A stretch of DNA of 64,000 bases from Corynebacterium pseudotuberculosis (GCF_002155265.1 NZ_CP021251.1:1426001-1490000), one strand, 5' to 3'. Shown: positions 27,566 through 38,038, numbered from the stretch's first letter. Numbers and translations: made by a program. Notes: a model not told the origin generated them from the letters alone.

Positions 27566-30466
27566 GTGCCCGGAAAGCTACGTGTACATGAGCTAGCTAA
27601 ACAGCTCGGTGTAACAAGCAAGGAACTACTTGCCACGCTGAAAGAACAAGGCGAGTTTGTAAAAACCGCATCTTCTACCATCGAACCTCCGGTGATTAAG
27701 AAGATGAAGCAGCATTATGCTGCACAAGACGTGAATACTGATCAGGGAGCTGCACAGCCTGCTTCTGAGCCGGTAAAAACTACGTCAACGCCGGCTAAGC
27801 CTGCGGCTCCAAAACCTGCGGCAGCAAAGCCAGCAGCGCCTAAGCCAGCGGCAGCAAAGCCAGCAGCGCCTAAGCCAGCGGCAGCAAAGCCAGCGGCCCC
27901 TAAGCCTGCGGCAGCGAAACCTGCAGCAGCAAAGCCAGTACCAAAACCAGGTTTCAGTGCATCCCAGACTGATACGCCTAAACCAGCAAGTTCTGCTCCT
28001 AAACCAGGTGCTGGAGCATCTCCTTCTGCTATGCCTCGTCCACAGGCGCGCCCAGGTGGGAACGCTCCTAAACCAGGTGGACGCGCTCCTCGCGTAGCTA
28101 ACAACCCGTTCTCTAGCGGTGATCGTCCAGCACCTCGCCCTGGTGGGGGCAATCGTCCTGGAAATGGTCCGCGCCCAGGTGGGGCTCCACGTCCTGGTGG
28201 CGCTCCGCGTCCGGGCGCAGGTCGTGGCGGCCAAGGCGGTAATAATGCGGAACGTCAGCCTCGTCCAGGTGGTCGTGGCGGCCAACAGCGTCAACAAGGC
28301 GGTAGCCGTCCGCAGCAAAACGCTGGCCAGGAGCGCCAAGGCGGTGGACGTCGTCCAAGTCCCGCAATGATGCCCTCGCATCCGAATCCAGGGCAAATGC
28401 CTTCTCGGAGCGCTGGCGGACGTAATGGCGGACGCGGCGGCGCAGGTGCTCAAGGCGGAAACCGTGGACCCGGCGGCGCAGGCTTTGGTGGCGGACGTCC
28501 AGGCGGCGGCGGATCTGCCGGCGGTCGTGGCGGACGTCGTGGTGGTACCGCAGGTGCATTTGGACGCCCGGGTGGTGCTCCGCGCAAGGGACGTAAGTCG
28601 AAGCGTCAGAAGCGTAATGAATACGAGGCAATGCAGGCACCAAACGTCATTGGTGGCGTTCGCCTTCCAGATGGCGGCGGCGCAACAATCCGTCTTGCCC
28701 GAGGTGCTTCGCTGTCTGATTTTGCTGAGAAGATCAACGCAGATGCCGCGGCACTTGTCCAGGCACTCTTTAATCTTGGCGAGATGGTAACTGCAACTGC
28801 CTCTGTGAGCGAAGAGACATTGCAGCTCCTCGGTGAGGAGATGAATTACAAAGTTGACGTTGTCTCTCCTGAAGACGAAGACCGAGAGCTTCTTGAGTCC
28901 TTCGACCTTCAGTTTGGTGAGGATGAGGGAACTGAAGAGGACCTGGAGAAGCGTCCTCCTGTGGTGACCGTTATGGGACACGTTGACCACGGTAAGACCC
29001 GTCTGTTGGATTCCATTCGTAAATCCAACGTTGGCTCCGGTGAAGCAGGCGGTATCACACAGGGAATTGGTGCTTATCAGGTTGCCGTTAATGTCGATGG
29101 CAATGATCGTAAGATCACCTTCCTGGATACCCCAGGTCACGAGGCCTTCACAGCTATGCGTGCTCGTGGTGCTAAGTCCACCGATATCGCGGTACTCGTT
29201 GTTGCTGCTGATGACGGGGTTATGCCTCAGACAGTTGAGGCTATTAATCACGCTAAGGCAGCTGACGTTCCCATCGTGGTCGCAGTTAACAAGATCGATA
29301 AGCCAGGGGCATCTCCGGAAAAGATCCGTGGTCAGCTTACTGAGTACGGCCTTGTTCCTGAGGAGTACGGCGGAGACACAATGTTCGTTGATATTTCTGC
29401 AAAGCAGAACGTCAATATTGATGGGCTTTTGGAGGCTGTTCTTCTTACTGCAGATGCTTCACTGGATCTGCGGGCCAACCCGGACATGGATGCACAAGGT
29501 GTGGCTATTGAAGCTCACCTGGACCGTGGTCGAGGGCCAGTGGCTACAGTCATCGTCCAACGCGGTACGCTGCGTGTTGGAGATTCAGTTGTTGCAGGTG
29601 ACGCTTATGGCCGCGTGCGCCGCATGGTTGATGAGTATGGACATGACGTTGAAGAAGCAGGACCTTCCCGTCCTGTTCAGATGCAGGGTCTGAATGGTGT
29701 CCCCGGTGCTGGCGATAACCTTTTGGTTGTTGAAGACGATCGTGTGGCTCGTCAGATTGCTAACCAACGCAATGCACGTAAGCGCAATGCTCTGGCGGCG
29801 AAGACTCGCAAGCGCGTTTCTCTTGAAGACCTGGATGCAGTTCTTAAGGAACACAGCACCCTTAACCTCATCCTTAAGGGCGACAATGCTGGTTCCGTGG
29901 AAGCCCTGGAAGAAGCACTGCTCAAGATTGAGGTCGATGACGAGGTTCAGCTGAACATTATCGACCGTGGTGTCGGTGCTGTTACGCAGACAAACGTCTC
30001 CTTGGCTGCTGCTTCTGATGCAGTGATCATTGCCTTCAATGTCCGTGCTGAGGGTAAGGCAACAGAAGAGGCTAATGCTGAGGGTGTAGACGTTCGTTAC
30101 TACACCGTCATCTACCGCGCGATTGAAGAAGTAGAGCAGGCACTTAAGGGCATGCTCAAGCCGATCTACGAAGAGCGTGAAGTTGGCCGTGCGGAGATTC
30201 GTGCGATCTTCAAGGCTTCTGCAGTTGGCCTGATCGCAGGTTGCATGGTTGAGAGTGGGAAGGTGCGTCGTAACGCTACGATCCGTTTGCTTCGCGACGG
30301 TGCCGTGGTGGCGGACAAGGCAACTATCGAGTCGCTACGTCGAGAGAAAGACGATGCCACTGAGGTCTCCGCTGGCTATGAGTGCGGTATGGTTTTGTCC
30401 TATCCGGATATCCAGGTAGGCGATATCATCGAGGTATTTGAGCAGGTAGAGGTTCCACGTTCTTAA
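27566..30466 (+). CDS. infB: Translation initiation factor IF-2
   Basis: IF-2 is the GTPase that places initiator tRNA on the 30S subunit and drives subunit joining. The 966-residue protein has an N-terminal IF2N domain (1-55), a long Ala/Lys/Pro-rich then Arg/Gly-rich disordered region (about 65-345), a second IF2N domain near 370-430, the GTPase domain with G1 GHVDHGKT at 471-478, DTPGHE and NKID, and domains II-IV. The GTG start follows AAGGAGA. The disordered region holds a 30-bp tandem DNA repeat. The ORF in the opposite strand over this region is a shadow of the repeat composition. Confidence 0.97.
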   Translation: MPGKLRVHELAKQLGVTSKELLATLKEQGEFVKTASSTIEPPVIKKMKQHYAAQDVNTDQGAAQPASEPVKTTSTPAKPAAPKPAAAKPAAPKPAAAKPAAPKPAAAKPAAPKPAAAKPAAAKPVPKPGFSASQTDTPKPASSAPKPGAGASPSAMPRPQARPGGNAPKPGGRAPRVANNPFSSGDRPAPRPGGGNRPGNGPRPGGAPRPGGAPRPGAGRGGQGGNNAERQPRPGGRGGQQRQQGGSRPQQNAGQERQGGGRRPSPAMMPSHPNPGQMPSRSAGGRNGGRGGAGAQGGNRGPGGAGFGGGRPGGGGSAGGRGGRRGGTAGAFGRPGGAPRKGRKSKRQKRNEYEAMQAPNVIGGVRLPDGGGATIRLARGASLSDFAEKINADAAALVQALFNLGEMVTATASVSEETLQLLGEEMNYKVDVVSPEDEDRELLESFDLQFGEDEGTEEDLEKRPPVVTVMGHVDHGKTRLLDSIRKSNVGSGEAGGITQGIGAYQVAVNVDGNDRKITFLDTPGHEAFTAMRARGAKSTDIAVLVVAADDGVMPQTVEAINHAKAADVPIVVAVNKIDKPGASPEKIRGQLTEYGLVPEEYGGDTMFVDISAKQNVNIDGLLEAVLLTADASLDLRANPDMDAQGVAIEAHLDRGRGPVATVIVQRGTLRVGDSVVAGDAYGRVRRMVDEYGHDVEEAGPSRPVQMQGLNGVPGAGDNLLVVEDDRVARQIANQRNARKRNALAAKTRKRVSLEDLDAVLKEHSTLNLILKGDNAGSVEALEEALLKIEVDDEVQLNIIDRGVGAVTQTNVSLAAASDAVIIAFNVRAEGKATEEANAEGVDVRYYTVIYRAIEEVEQALKGMLKPIYEEREVGRAEIRAIFKASAVGLIAGCMVESGKVRRNATIRLLRDGAVVADKATIESLRREKDDATEVSAGYECGMVLSYPDIQVGDIIEVFEQVEVPRS
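27791..27940 (+). repeat. 30-bp tandem repeat in infB coding an Ala-Lys-Pro decapeptide
   Basis: Units at 27821-27850 and 27851-27880 are identical, 27881-27910 differs at a few bases, and degenerate units flank them (from 27791 and to 27940). Each codes [10 protein letters not shown] in frame, so copy-number change would keep the frame. It is part of the disordered region of IF-2. Confidence 0.8.
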
Positions 30467-30498
30467 CGATGTGTGCTTAAACCAATAAATATTAGATA

Positions 30499-30550
30499 GC
30501 AGCGCTGATTCTCATCATTGATGTTGAGGGTCAGCGCCGCTTTTTGCTTC
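30499..30550 (+). terminator. Rho-independent terminator after infB
   Basis: GCAGCGCTGA and TCAGCGCCGC form a stem (30499-30540, one mismatch; further CTCA/TGAG pairing inside), followed by TTTTTGCTT. rbfA therefore has its own start or receives readthrough. Confidence 0.75.
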
Positions 30551-30628
30551 TATAAAGCAGGTAAGATAATTGCGTTAGCCGACAAACGGTTGCAAATTAT
30601 AAGATTAAACAGATGAGAAGGTTGAGAA

Positions 30629-31066
30629 ATGGTTGATCACGCACGTGCTGCCAGGCTAGCTAAGCGTATTCAGACGATTGTGGCTACGGCCATTGAACGA
30701 GAAATCAAGGACTACCGGCTGGAATACGTTACTGTTACAGACACCCGAGTTACGGGTGACTTGCACGATGCAACCGTGTATTACACGGTGCGGGGACGCT
30801 CAATTGAAGATACTCCGGATGTGGAAGGGGCTGCTGAGGCTCTCAAACGCGCTCGAGGTCAGCTACGAAAGATCGTAGGGGACCAATTGAGCGTGCGCTT
30901 TACCCCGACGTTGTCTTTTGAGCTAGATACAGTTCCAGAATCTTCGGCCCACATGGAGGATCTCTTGGCGCGCGCTAAAGCACGCGATGCAGAGCTTGCG
31001 GAGCTAAAAAAGAATGCAAAGCCTGCTGGAGAAATGAATCCTTATAAAATGGACGTCGATGAGTAA
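30629..31066 (+). CDS. rbfA: Ribosome-binding factor A
   Basis: RbfA is a KH-fold protein that helps late processing of 16S rRNA and cold adaptation. The 145-residue protein has the family N-terminus [17 protein letters not shown], the [12 protein letters not shown] segment and [10 protein letters not shown], then a charged tail. The ATG start follows GAGAAGG. It overlaps nrnA by 8 nt, indicating coupling. Confidence 0.94.
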   Translation: MVDHARAARLAKRIQTIVATAIEREIKDYRLEYVTVTDTRVTGDLHDATVYYTVRGRSIEDTPDVEGAAEALKRARGQLRKIVGDQLSVRFTPTLSFELDTVPESSAHMEDLLARAKARDAELAELKKNAKPAGEMNPYKMDVDE

Positions 31067-32051
31067 GACTTGCGTTCAAACGTTGCCGGACAATCCGTTG
31101 GATTGGTCAGCGGCTGAGAGAATTATCAGTAAAGCTCAAAGAGTGTGCGTGGTAGGACACATCAATCCTGACCCGGATGCTATCGGCAGCGTGTGCGCAA
31201 CGATGCTTGCCCTGGAACAGCTTTCTAAAGAAGCTATTGGAGTTATTGGACAACGCGCCCCTTTAGAACGCTCTTTGCTGAATATTCCCAGGGCTAAAGA
31301 CGTTCTTACAGTGGATAAACTTCCTGATTGTGATGCCATTATCGTCGTGGACTGCGGCGACGTAGGAAGGTTGGGCTCTCTTCAACCACAAGTTATGCGT
31401 GACATTAGTCGCGTTGTTTTAGTAGACCATCACAGTACAAATCGCGGTTTTGCAGGAGTTAATCTGATTGACCATCAGGCGGAGTCAACCACTAGTATTT
31501 TGCGAGATTGGTTCTGCTACCTGAATATTATCCTGACTAAAAATATTGCTCATAGTCTTTATGCCGGACTGGTCTCAGATACTGGTGGTTTTAGGTGGGG
31601 ACGCCCAAAAATGCATACTCTGGCACAAGAGCTTGTGGATACGGGTCTTGATATTCGCAGCATTGGCCAGCAGCTCTTTAGTAACGATTCCGTTGCAGAT
31701 CTCGCGATGATTGGTACGATACTTTCCCGTCTTCACGTGGTGTATCTAAACGATATATCTGCTGTCCTAGCTGTCGCCCAGTACAACGATATCCAGGGAC
31801 ATTCGGCTCATGCTGTAGAAAAAATCGCAGATCTGATCCGCGGTGCCGATGACACAGATATGGCTGTGGTGTTTAAGGAATACAAAAGGGGCGAATGGGC
31901 TGTTTCATTGCGCTCGGAAGAACTCGATATTTCTATTCTGGCACGGACTTTGGGTGGCGGTGGACACACGAGAGCATCAGGCTACGTGACGTTTGGAACA
32001 TCGGAGCATGTGGTCGCGGAGCTTAAGGCAGCGGTTCAAAGGCTCTACTGA
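31059..32051 (+). CDS. nrnA: DHH family phosphoesterase (NrnA-like oligoribonuclease / pAp phosphatase)
   Basis: NrnA-type enzymes degrade nano-RNAs and 3'-phosphoadenosine 5'-phosphate; some actinobacterial members also act on cyclic dinucleotides. The 330-residue protein has the metal motifs [11 protein letters not shown] near residue 33, VDCGD, the signature VDHHST, and the C-terminal DHHA1 domain with [10 protein letters not shown]. The start lies inside the end of rbfA, as in mycobacteria. The exact substrate is inferred from the family. Confidence 0.88.
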   Translation: MSKTCVQTLPDNPLDWSAAERIISKAQRVCVVGHINPDPDAIGSVCATMLALEQLSKEAIGVIGQRAPLERSLLNIPRAKDVLTVDKLPDCDAIIVVDCGDVGRLGSLQPQVMRDISRVVLVDHHSTNRGFAGVNLIDHQAESTTSILRDWFCYLNIILTKNIAHSLYAGLVSDTGGFRWGRPKMHTLAQELVDTGLDIRSIGQQLFSNDSVADLAMIGTILSRLHVVYLNDISAVLAVAQYNDIQGHSAHAVEKIADLIRGADDTDMAVVFKEYKRGEWAVSLRSEELDISILARTLGGGGHTRASGYVTFGTSEHVVAELKAAVQRLY

Positions 32052-32109
32052 GGTAACCACGGGGATAGCCCAAGCCTCACTATTGTTGCAGTAAAGACCT
32101 GTAAAACGT

Positions 32110-33465
32110 ATGTTCTCCTGGGAGAAAAGGCGTAGAGAAAGAGTATGTTCGGTGGGAAGAGCACAAGAAGAAACAGTAGAGATTGGTCCAGCAACAATTC
32201 TTCGCTTAGCGCTTCCAGCTTTAGGAGTATTGGCGGCTACACCGCTTTATCTACTTTTTGATACTGCAGTAGTGGGCACGCTGGGAGCTGCTTCCTTGGC
32301 AGCACTTGGGGCAGGAACCACAATATACGCCCAAGTAACTACTCAATTAACGTTCTTATCGTATGGGACAACAGCACGTTCAGCTCGGCTTTTTGGAGCG
32401 GGTAAAAAGAAAGAAGCTGTAGCTGAGGGCGTACAAGCTACGTGGCTTGCCCTCTTCGTAGGAACTGTTTTGGCAGTGACCATCTTCCTAGGAGCTCCTC
32501 AGTTCACTTTCTGGCTTAGCGGCTCTTCTGAAGTATCCAGCGCAGCTACGAGTTGGCTTAGAGTAACGGCTGCAGGCATCCCGTTGGTCCTTATCATTAT
32601 GGCCGGAAACGGATGGCTAAGAGGAGTGCAAAATACTCGTTTACCGTTGCTTTTTACGTTATCGGGTATCTTCCCAGGGATGGTATTAGTCCCAATCTTG
32701 GTTGGCCGATACGGGCTGGTGGGCTCGGCGTGGGCCAATATCGTGGGGATTACCATCACTTCTTTTTTGTTTATAGCGTGTCTATTCCGGATGCATGAGG
32801 GTTCTGTTCAGCCGAATTGGTCTATTATGCGTTCGCAATTGACTCTTGGTAGAGATTTGATCCTGAGATCGCTGTCTTTTCAGATTTCCTTCCTATCAGC
32901 AGCAGCTGTAGCTGGTCGTTTTGGTCCAGAGTCTTTGGCTGCGCACCAAGTGTTACTCCAGCTGTGGAGTTTTTTAACACTCGTTTTAGATTCATTGGCT
33001 ATTGCTGGCCAGATGCTTACAGGTGCGGCGCTTGGCGCAAAAGATGTTGTTCGAGCGCGTCGCGTAGGACAGGTGTCCGTGTTGTATTCCACGATGTTTG
33101 GCATAGCCCTGGCCGTGATATTTGCTGCTGGCTTTCAGGTGATACCAGGAATTTTTACCTCAGATGAGGGGGTTCTTCAAGAGATAAGTGGACCACGGTG
33201 GCAGCTAGTTCTCATGATCGTACTGGGTGGTGTCGTATTCGCTTTCGACGGCGTACTTTTAGGTGCTGCCGATGCAGCGTATTTGAGAACCGTGTCTTTG
33301 CTCTCAGTACTCGTAGGATTTTTACCTGGGGTATGGTTAGCGCTGCTTTTCAACGCTGGCCTGGTAGGTGTTTGGTGGGGCTTAGTCTCTTTTATTTCTA
33401 TTCGAATGATTGCGGGAGTATGGCGTTTTTACTCGATGAAGTGGGCATATAGTAAAGATTTATAA
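32110..33465 (+). CDS. MATE family multidrug/cation exporter (DinF-like)
   Basis: A 451-residue inner-membrane protein with about 12 helices in two homologous halves, as expected for the MATE family. The first helix region reads LALPALGVLAATPLYLLFDT and the DTAVVGTLG sequence is close to that of DinF-type members. About 35 hydrophilic residues precede the first helix, and the start could be one of several codons (for example GTG 32152). It follows nrnA in the same direction, an order kept in mycobacteria (Rv2837c-Rv2836c). The substrate is unknown. Confidence 0.88.
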   Translation: MFSWEKRRRERVCSVGRAQEETVEIGPATILRLALPALGVLAATPLYLLFDTAVVGTLGAASLAALGAGTTIYAQVTTQLTFLSYGTTARSARLFGAGKKKEAVAEGVQATWLALFVGTVLAVTIFLGAPQFTFWLSGSSEVSSAATSWLRVTAAGIPLVLIIMAGNGWLRGVQNTRLPLLFTLSGIFPGMVLVPILVGRYGLVGSAWANIVGITITSFLFIACLFRMHEGSVQPNWSIMRSQLTLGRDLILRSLSFQISFLSAAAVAGRFGPESLAAHQVLLQLWSFLTLVLDSLAIAGQMLTGAALGAKDVVRARRVGQVSVLYSTMFGIALAVIFAAGFQVIPGIFTSDEGVLQEISGPRWQLVLMIVLGGVVFAFDGVLLGAADAAYLRTVSLLSVLVGFLPGVWLALLFNAGLVGVWWGLVSFISIRMIAGVWRFYSMKWAYSKDL

Positions 33466-33567
33466 GAGGGAATATCGATGTGCCGGAGAGTCGGTGAGCG
33501 AATCCTCAGTAACAGTTGTAATAATTAGTCTTACGTTTAAAACAACCTAGGTATGCAAGGAGGTCAC

Positions 33568-34443
33568 ATGGCGCAGACCCTATGGGCTGTTGCAGACCTT
33601 CACGCAGCAGTTCGCGCTAACGGAGAACACATTGATTCTCTTAGACCTAAAGATCCTTCAGATTGGTTGATTGTCGCTGGAGACGTCGCAGAACGCACGA
33701 GCGTAGTTGTGGAGGTTCTTCATAAACTACGTCAGCGTTTTTCCTGTGTTATTTGGGTTCCGGGAAATCATGAGTTGTTCTGTAGAAAAACGGATACGCA
33801 TCAAGGACGCGCAAAATACGATGAGCTTGTCCGTGCGTGTCGGAAGATTGATGTTCTTACGCCGGAAGACCCCTTTCCTGTCTTCGGCGGTGTGACCATC
33901 GTTCCTTTGTTTACACTTTATGATTATTCTTTCCGTCCGCGAGGGATGAGTATTGAGCAGGCTGTTGAGGCCGCGCATGAAAAACAGATTGTGCTTACAG
34001 ATCAATTTGCCATCGCACCATTTGTAGACATCCGTGCATGGTGCTGGGATCGTTTGGCATATTCGGTTAATCGATTAAGCAGAGTAAACGGTCCTACGAT
34101 CTTGATCAACCACTGGCCGCTCTCCCAGGAACCAGTGGATAGGATGCAGATCCCTGAGATCGGGCTATGGTGCGGAACTCGCCATACTATGTCATGGGGG
34201 AGTAGGTACGGTGCGAAAGCGGTGATCTACGGACACCTACACGTGCCAGGAATAATGCGCATTGATAGCGTTCCCCACGTGGAGGTATCCCTTGGATACC
34301 CTCAGCAATGGCAGCAAAACATAGACTCACGTCCGTGGCCTTTCCCCATCATGCACATCGATGATGCCGGAGAAACAACCATGGGGCCGGGACTTGAGCC
34401 GGAAGAGCCAATAACGCACAGTGTAGACAGGGGAGAGTTGTGA
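33568..34443 (+). CDS. Metallophosphoesterase, PptH-like (phosphopantetheinyl hydrolase)
   Basis: A 291-residue calcineurin-type phosphoesterase with all metal-binding blocks: ADLHAA at the N-terminus, GDVAE, PGNHELF, NHWPL and GHLHVPG. ATG 33568 is preceded by AAGGAGG 4 nt upstream, which decides it over ATG 33553. It overlaps pptT by 4 nt. The M. tuberculosis gene in the same position beside pptT (Rv2795c) encodes PptH, which removes the 4'-phosphopantetheine group that PptT adds. By context I infer the same activity here; sequence alone shows only a metallophosphoesterase. Confidence 0.8.
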   Translation: MAQTLWAVADLHAAVRANGEHIDSLRPKDPSDWLIVAGDVAERTSVVVEVLHKLRQRFSCVIWVPGNHELFCRKTDTHQGRAKYDELVRACRKIDVLTPEDPFPVFGGVTIVPLFTLYDYSFRPRGMSIEQAVEAAHEKQIVLTDQFAIAPFVDIRAWCWDRLAYSVNRLSRVNGPTILINHWPLSQEPVDRMQIPEIGLWCGTRHTMSWGSRYGAKAVIYGHLHVPGIMRIDSVPHVEVSLGYPQQWQQNIDSRPWPFPIMHIDDAGETTMGPGLEPEEPITHSVDRGEL

Positions 34444-35111
34444 ACAGCGAGATCCAACTTGATCAATCGCTCTTTCCTGAAGCCGCACGCTATGTGTCTC
34501 TTACAACCGACCCCGGAATTATAGACTTGGGTAAGTTCAATGAGCTGCATCCGCTGGAGCGGGCCCTTGTAGCGCACGCGGTTCCGCTCCGCAAAGCAGA
34601 ATTTGGTGATGCGCGGTGGTGCGCTCACCAAGCTCTTGCTAAGTTGCAGCGAGACACAGGTGAGCCAATCTTGCGCGGCGAACGCGGCATGCCGCTATGG
34701 CCGGCGTCTGTGAGTGGTTCTTTGACCCACACTGATGGTTTTAGAGCTGCAGTTGTTGCACCTCGATTGCTTATCAGGTCAATGGGAATTGACGCAGAAG
34801 TTGCTGAACCACTCCCGGAAGGCGTAATCGGCTCGATTGCGCGAGAAGGCGAGCTTGAGCAGCTTGAACGCCTGCGTAGTAATGGTATCTCGTGCGCAGA
34901 TCGTGTTTTGTTCTGCGCAAAAGAAGCTACATACAAAGTATGGTTTCCGTTAACGCACCGTTGGTTAGGCTTTGAACAAGCAGAGATCGACATTAGGGAC
35001 GACGGATCTTTTGTGTCTTATCTGCTTGTTCGTCCCACTCCCGTACCTTTTATAGAGGGGCGCTGGATGGTCAAAAACGGTTATGTAATAGCGGTAACTT
35101 CGGTTTCCTAA
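34440..35111 (+). CDS. pptT: 4'-phosphopantetheinyl transferase
   Basis: This Sfp-type enzyme attaches phosphopantetheine from CoA to carrier proteins; in mycolic-acid bacteria it activates the type I fatty acid and polyketide synthases and is essential. The 223-residue protein has the motifs SGSLTHTDGFRAA, GIDAEVAEPL (metal ligands) and the KEATYKVWFP signature. The GTG start overlaps the stop of the PptH-like gene. It converges with truB at a gap of 24 nt. Confidence 0.92.
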   Translation: MNSEIQLDQSLFPEAARYVSLTTDPGIIDLGKFNELHPLERALVAHAVPLRKAEFGDARWCAHQALAKLQRDTGEPILRGERGMPLWPASVSGSLTHTDGFRAAVVAPRLLIRSMGIDAEVAEPLPEGVIGSIAREGELEQLERLRSNGISCADRVLFCAKEATYKVWFPLTHRWLGFEQAEIDIRDDGSFVSYLLVRPTPVPFIEGRWMVKNGYVIAVTSVS

Positions 35112-35135
35112 ATAGCATCGAAGAAACAGCGGTAG

Positions 35136-36047
35136 CTAGGAGAGTGTATTCGGACGCGCCACAAAAATTGAAGAAAGCCGCTTGCCTTTTTCCTTGATAA
35201 GCGCGATGGCCTGACCATTAGGAGCTACTGCTGCGTGAGTTTCCGTTAAACCACGAGGTTGGAGCCATTTACCCATGGAGAGATCTGTAGCCTCGGCTTC
35301 TGTGATCTCTAATGTGGGATAACAACGAGTTAAGGATTCATCCAAAGAAAGACTGAGCTTTGGGGCCGCCGTGAGGTCATCGAGAGTGATTGTGTCTGAA
35401 AGAGAGAAGGGGCCCACAGAGAGGCGTCGTAAAGCTGTGAGGTGGCCTCCTACGTTGAGGGCACTACCTAGGTCACGAGCAAGAGACCGTATGTAGGTGC
35501 CCGATGAGCACGTGACCTCTACCTCGATGTCAATGAATTCCAGTGGCAAGGAACGCGAGATATCTAAGACATCAAAGTTGTAAATGGTGACTGGACGTGG
35601 AGGAATCTCTACTTCTTGCCCTTCGCGCACCATCTGATGAGCTCGTTTCCCGTTGATTTTGATTGCACTGACGGAAGCGGGGCGTTGCATGATATTTCCA
35701 GTGAAATTAGTTATTTCAGCAGCAATATCTGCATCAGTAATAGCGGATAACGTTGAGGCATCGGCAGAAAAAACTACTTCGCCTTCTTTATCATCGGTGG
35801 TTGTTGCCAAGCCTAACCGGATGGTTGCTCGGTAGGACTTGGTTGATGCAACCATGTGAGCAAGAAATTTTGTTCCTCTTTCGATTCCCACCACAAGGAC
35901 TCCAGTTGCCATGGGATCGAGGGTACCTGCGTGTCCTACCCGCTTTGTGCCAAAAATGCGGCGTAAGCGTCCTACTACATCATGTGAGGTCATGCCCGCG
36001 GGTTTATCTACGACTACGAGTCCAGAAGTGGAGAGGGGATCAATCAT
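35136..36047 (-). CDS. truB: tRNA pseudouridine-55 synthase
   Basis: TruB forms pseudouridine 55 in the T loop of tRNAs. The 303-residue protein has the catalytic Asp in HAGTLDPMATGVL, the KSYRATIRLG segment, and a C-terminal PUA-like domain typical of the actinobacterial form. Its start ATG at 36047 lies only 12 bp from the start codon of the divergent ribF, so the two promoters lie inside each other's coding ends. Confidence 0.94.
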   Translation of the reverse strand: MIDPLSTSGLVVVDKPAGMTSHDVVGRLRRIFGTKRVGHAGTLDPMATGVLVVGIERGTKFLAHMVASTKSYRATIRLGLATTTDDKEGEVVFSADASTLSAITDADIAAEITNFTGNIMQRPASVSAIKINGKRAHQMVREGQEVEIPPRPVTIYNFDVLDISRSLPLEFIDIEVEVTCSSGTYIRSLARDLGSALNVGGHLTALRRLSVGPFSLSDTITLDDLTAAPKLSLSLDESLTRCYPTLEITEAEATDLSMGKWLQPRGLTETHAAVAPNGQAIALIKEKGKRLSSIFVARPNTLS

Positions 36048-36059
36048 AGTTAGCAGTCT

Positions 36060-37058
36060 ATGGCTAAACTATCCAGAGTGGATATCTGGCATCATATTGA
36101 AGACATTCCGGCGGATCTAGACGCCTCGGTCATCACCATTGGCGTTTTTGACGGTGTCCATCGTGGTCACCGAACCTTGATTAGTGCTGCCACTCAACGA
36201 GCACGGGTGCTTGGTGTTCCTAGCATCCTGGTTACGTTTAACCCTCACCCTTTGGCAGTGCTTAGGCCAGAAAAGATGCCTCCGTTATTAGGGACGGTCG
36301 CCCAACGCGCGAACCTTGTAAAGAACCTTGGCGTTGACCATATGCTTGCCATGAATTTTACCGCCAACCTTTCGCAGCTGTCTCCAGAAGATTTTTTTGT
36401 TTCCATTATCAAAGACAAGCTCAAAGCGAAGGTCGTTGTGGTGGGGGAGAACTTTACCTTTGGCTATAAAGCGGCTGGTAACACGGAAACTTTGAAGAAA
36501 TTGGGGGAAGATTATGGCATCGAGATCCGTGTGTTGGAGTTGCTGGCTGAAGACCAGACCATAGTGTCATCTTCTGTAATACGTAAAGCTCTTGCAGAGG
36601 GAGACGTACGCCGAGCTAAATGGGGGTTAGGCCGGGAGTTTTCCGTCAGTGGAGATGTGGTGCGAGGAGCCGGCAGGGGAGGCAAAGAGCTTGGTTATCC
36701 AACCGCCAATCTGTACTTTCCAGATTCCATTGCGTTGCCAGAAGATGGTGTGTATGCAGGATGGCTACAGATAACCTCTGCGGCACCCATCGACGGAGAT
36801 ATGGTTGCAGGCGTGCGCTATCCAGCTGCAATTTCTGTCGGCCATAACCCCACGTTCGGTGATCAGCGTCGTAGCGTTGAATCTTTTGTTCTTGATCGTC
36901 AAGCTGATTTGTATGGGCATTCCGTTACCGTTGAATTCGTGGACCGTATTCGCGGGATGGTGAAGTTCAGCGGTATGGAAGAACTGCTGGAGGCGATAGC
37001 AAAAGACGTGGAAGCTACTCGTGAAATTTTAAGAGTTGATGAACCCCGTAAACACTAG
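36060..37058 (+). CDS. ribF: Bifunctional riboflavin kinase / FAD synthetase
   Basis: RibF makes FMN and then FAD. The 332-residue protein has the FAD synthetase domain with GVFDGVHRGH near the N-terminus and SSSVIRKAL, and the C-terminal riboflavin kinase domain with GYPTANL and NPTFG. ATG 36060 is used, but homology starts at MDIWHH-type residues; a GTG at 36078 (reading VDIWHH) is a good alternative because a known corynebacterial RibF begins MDIW. Neither has a strong ribosome site. Confidence 0.94.
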   Translation: MAKLSRVDIWHHIEDIPADLDASVITIGVFDGVHRGHRTLISAATQRARVLGVPSILVTFNPHPLAVLRPEKMPPLLGTVAQRANLVKNLGVDHMLAMNFTANLSQLSPEDFFVSIIKDKLKAKVVVVGENFTFGYKAAGNTETLKKLGEDYGIEIRVLELLAEDQTIVSSSVIRKALAEGDVRRAKWGLGREFSVSGDVVRGAGRGGKELGYPTANLYFPDSIALPEDGVYAGWLQITSAAPIDGDMVAGVRYPAAISVGHNPTFGDQRRSVESFVLDRQADLYGHSVTVEFVDRIRGMVKFSGMEELLEAIAKDVEATREILRVDEPRKH

Positions 37059-37072
37059 AAGGAAGACTAAGA

Positions 37073-38038
37073 ATGGCAAAGAAAGTAATCCTCGACCTGG
37101 ACACTGGCATCGATGATGCATTGGCGCTGGCCTATGCTCTAGGTTCTCCAGAACTAGAGCTCATAGGTGTTACTGCAACGTATGGCAACGTACTCGTCAA
37201 CGACGGTGCTCGCAATGATCTCGCGCTCCTCGAACTTTTTGGGCGATCCGATATTCCAGTTTTTGTCGGTGAGCCCCATGCTCGAGCCAAAGACAGTTTT
37301 TCCGTTTTAGAAATTTCTGAGTTTATCCACGGAAAGAATGGCATTGGCGAGGCAACGGTTCAGCAACCTCAGTCCAGCGTTAGCGATAAATCAGCAGTTG
37401 AATTCCTGGTTGAATCAGTAGCTGCTTATGGCGACGACTTGATAATTATCCCAACGGGTGCCATGACTAATATCGCTGCGGCAATGGATAAAGACCCAGG
37501 TTTTGCAGCTAACGCTCATATCGTTTTCATGGGAGGCGCGCTTACGGTTCCCGGGAATGTGAACACGTGGGCCGAGGCAAACATTAACCAGGATCCCGAG
37601 GCTGCAAACATGATGGTCCGAGAATGCGCTGACGTTACGATGATTGGCCTTGACGTCACGCTCCAAACCCTATTGACGTATGAGGAGACTGCGTCTTGGA
37701 GAGCCTTGAACACTGAGGCTGCGACAGTGCTTGCCGACGCCACCGATTACTACATTCGAGCCTATGACACAGTAGCGCCGCATCTGGGAGGTTGCGGTCT
37801 GCACGACCCGCTAGCCGTTGCCGTCGCAGTGGATCCAAGCCTGATTACTGCGCTTCCTATGAACCTCAAAGTGGATATTGAAGGTCCTACACGAGGCCGC
37901 ACAATCGGCAACGAGGTCAAGCTGGGAGATTCACACAAGAATGCCCAGGTGGCGGTGACTGTTGACGTAGAGCGTTTTCTCAAAGAATTCATGGAACGCA
38001 TTACTCGAGTACTAACAGGAAACGCAATCGGTAGATAA
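37073..38038 (+). CDS. Inosine-uridine preferring nucleoside hydrolase
   Basis: This hydrolase splits nucleosides into base and ribose for salvage. The 321-residue protein has the N-terminal calcium site in LDLDTGIDDALAL (DTGIDD is the DTDxDD-like motif), the VTATYGNV segment, and the C-terminal GLHDPLAVAVA with the catalytic His and metal Asp. The ATG start follows AAGGAAG. It is 14 nt after ribF and may be cotranscribed with it. Substrate preference cannot be told from sequence alone. Confidence 0.9.
   Translation: MAKKVILDLDTGIDDALALAYALGSPELELIGVTATYGNVLVNDGARNDLALLELFGRSDIPVFVGEPHARAKDSFSVLEISEFIHGKNGIGEATVQQPQSSVSDKSAVEFLVESVAAYGDDLIIIPTGAMTNIAAAMDKDPGFAANAHIVFMGGALTVPGNVNTWAEANINQDPEAANMMVRECADVTMIGLDVTLQTLLTYEETASWRALNTEAATVLADATDYYIRAYDTVAPHLGGCGLHDPLAVAVAVDPSLITALPMNLKVDIEGPTRGRTIGNEVKLGDSHKNAQVAVTVDVERFLKEFMERITRVLTGNAIGR

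Noticed and set aside
27785-29251. 488-residue ORF on the minus strand opposite infB
   Set aside because: It mirrors the repetitive Ala/Pro/Gly-rich infB region; its product is low-complexity (Thr/Arg/Ser/Trp runs) with no family similarity.
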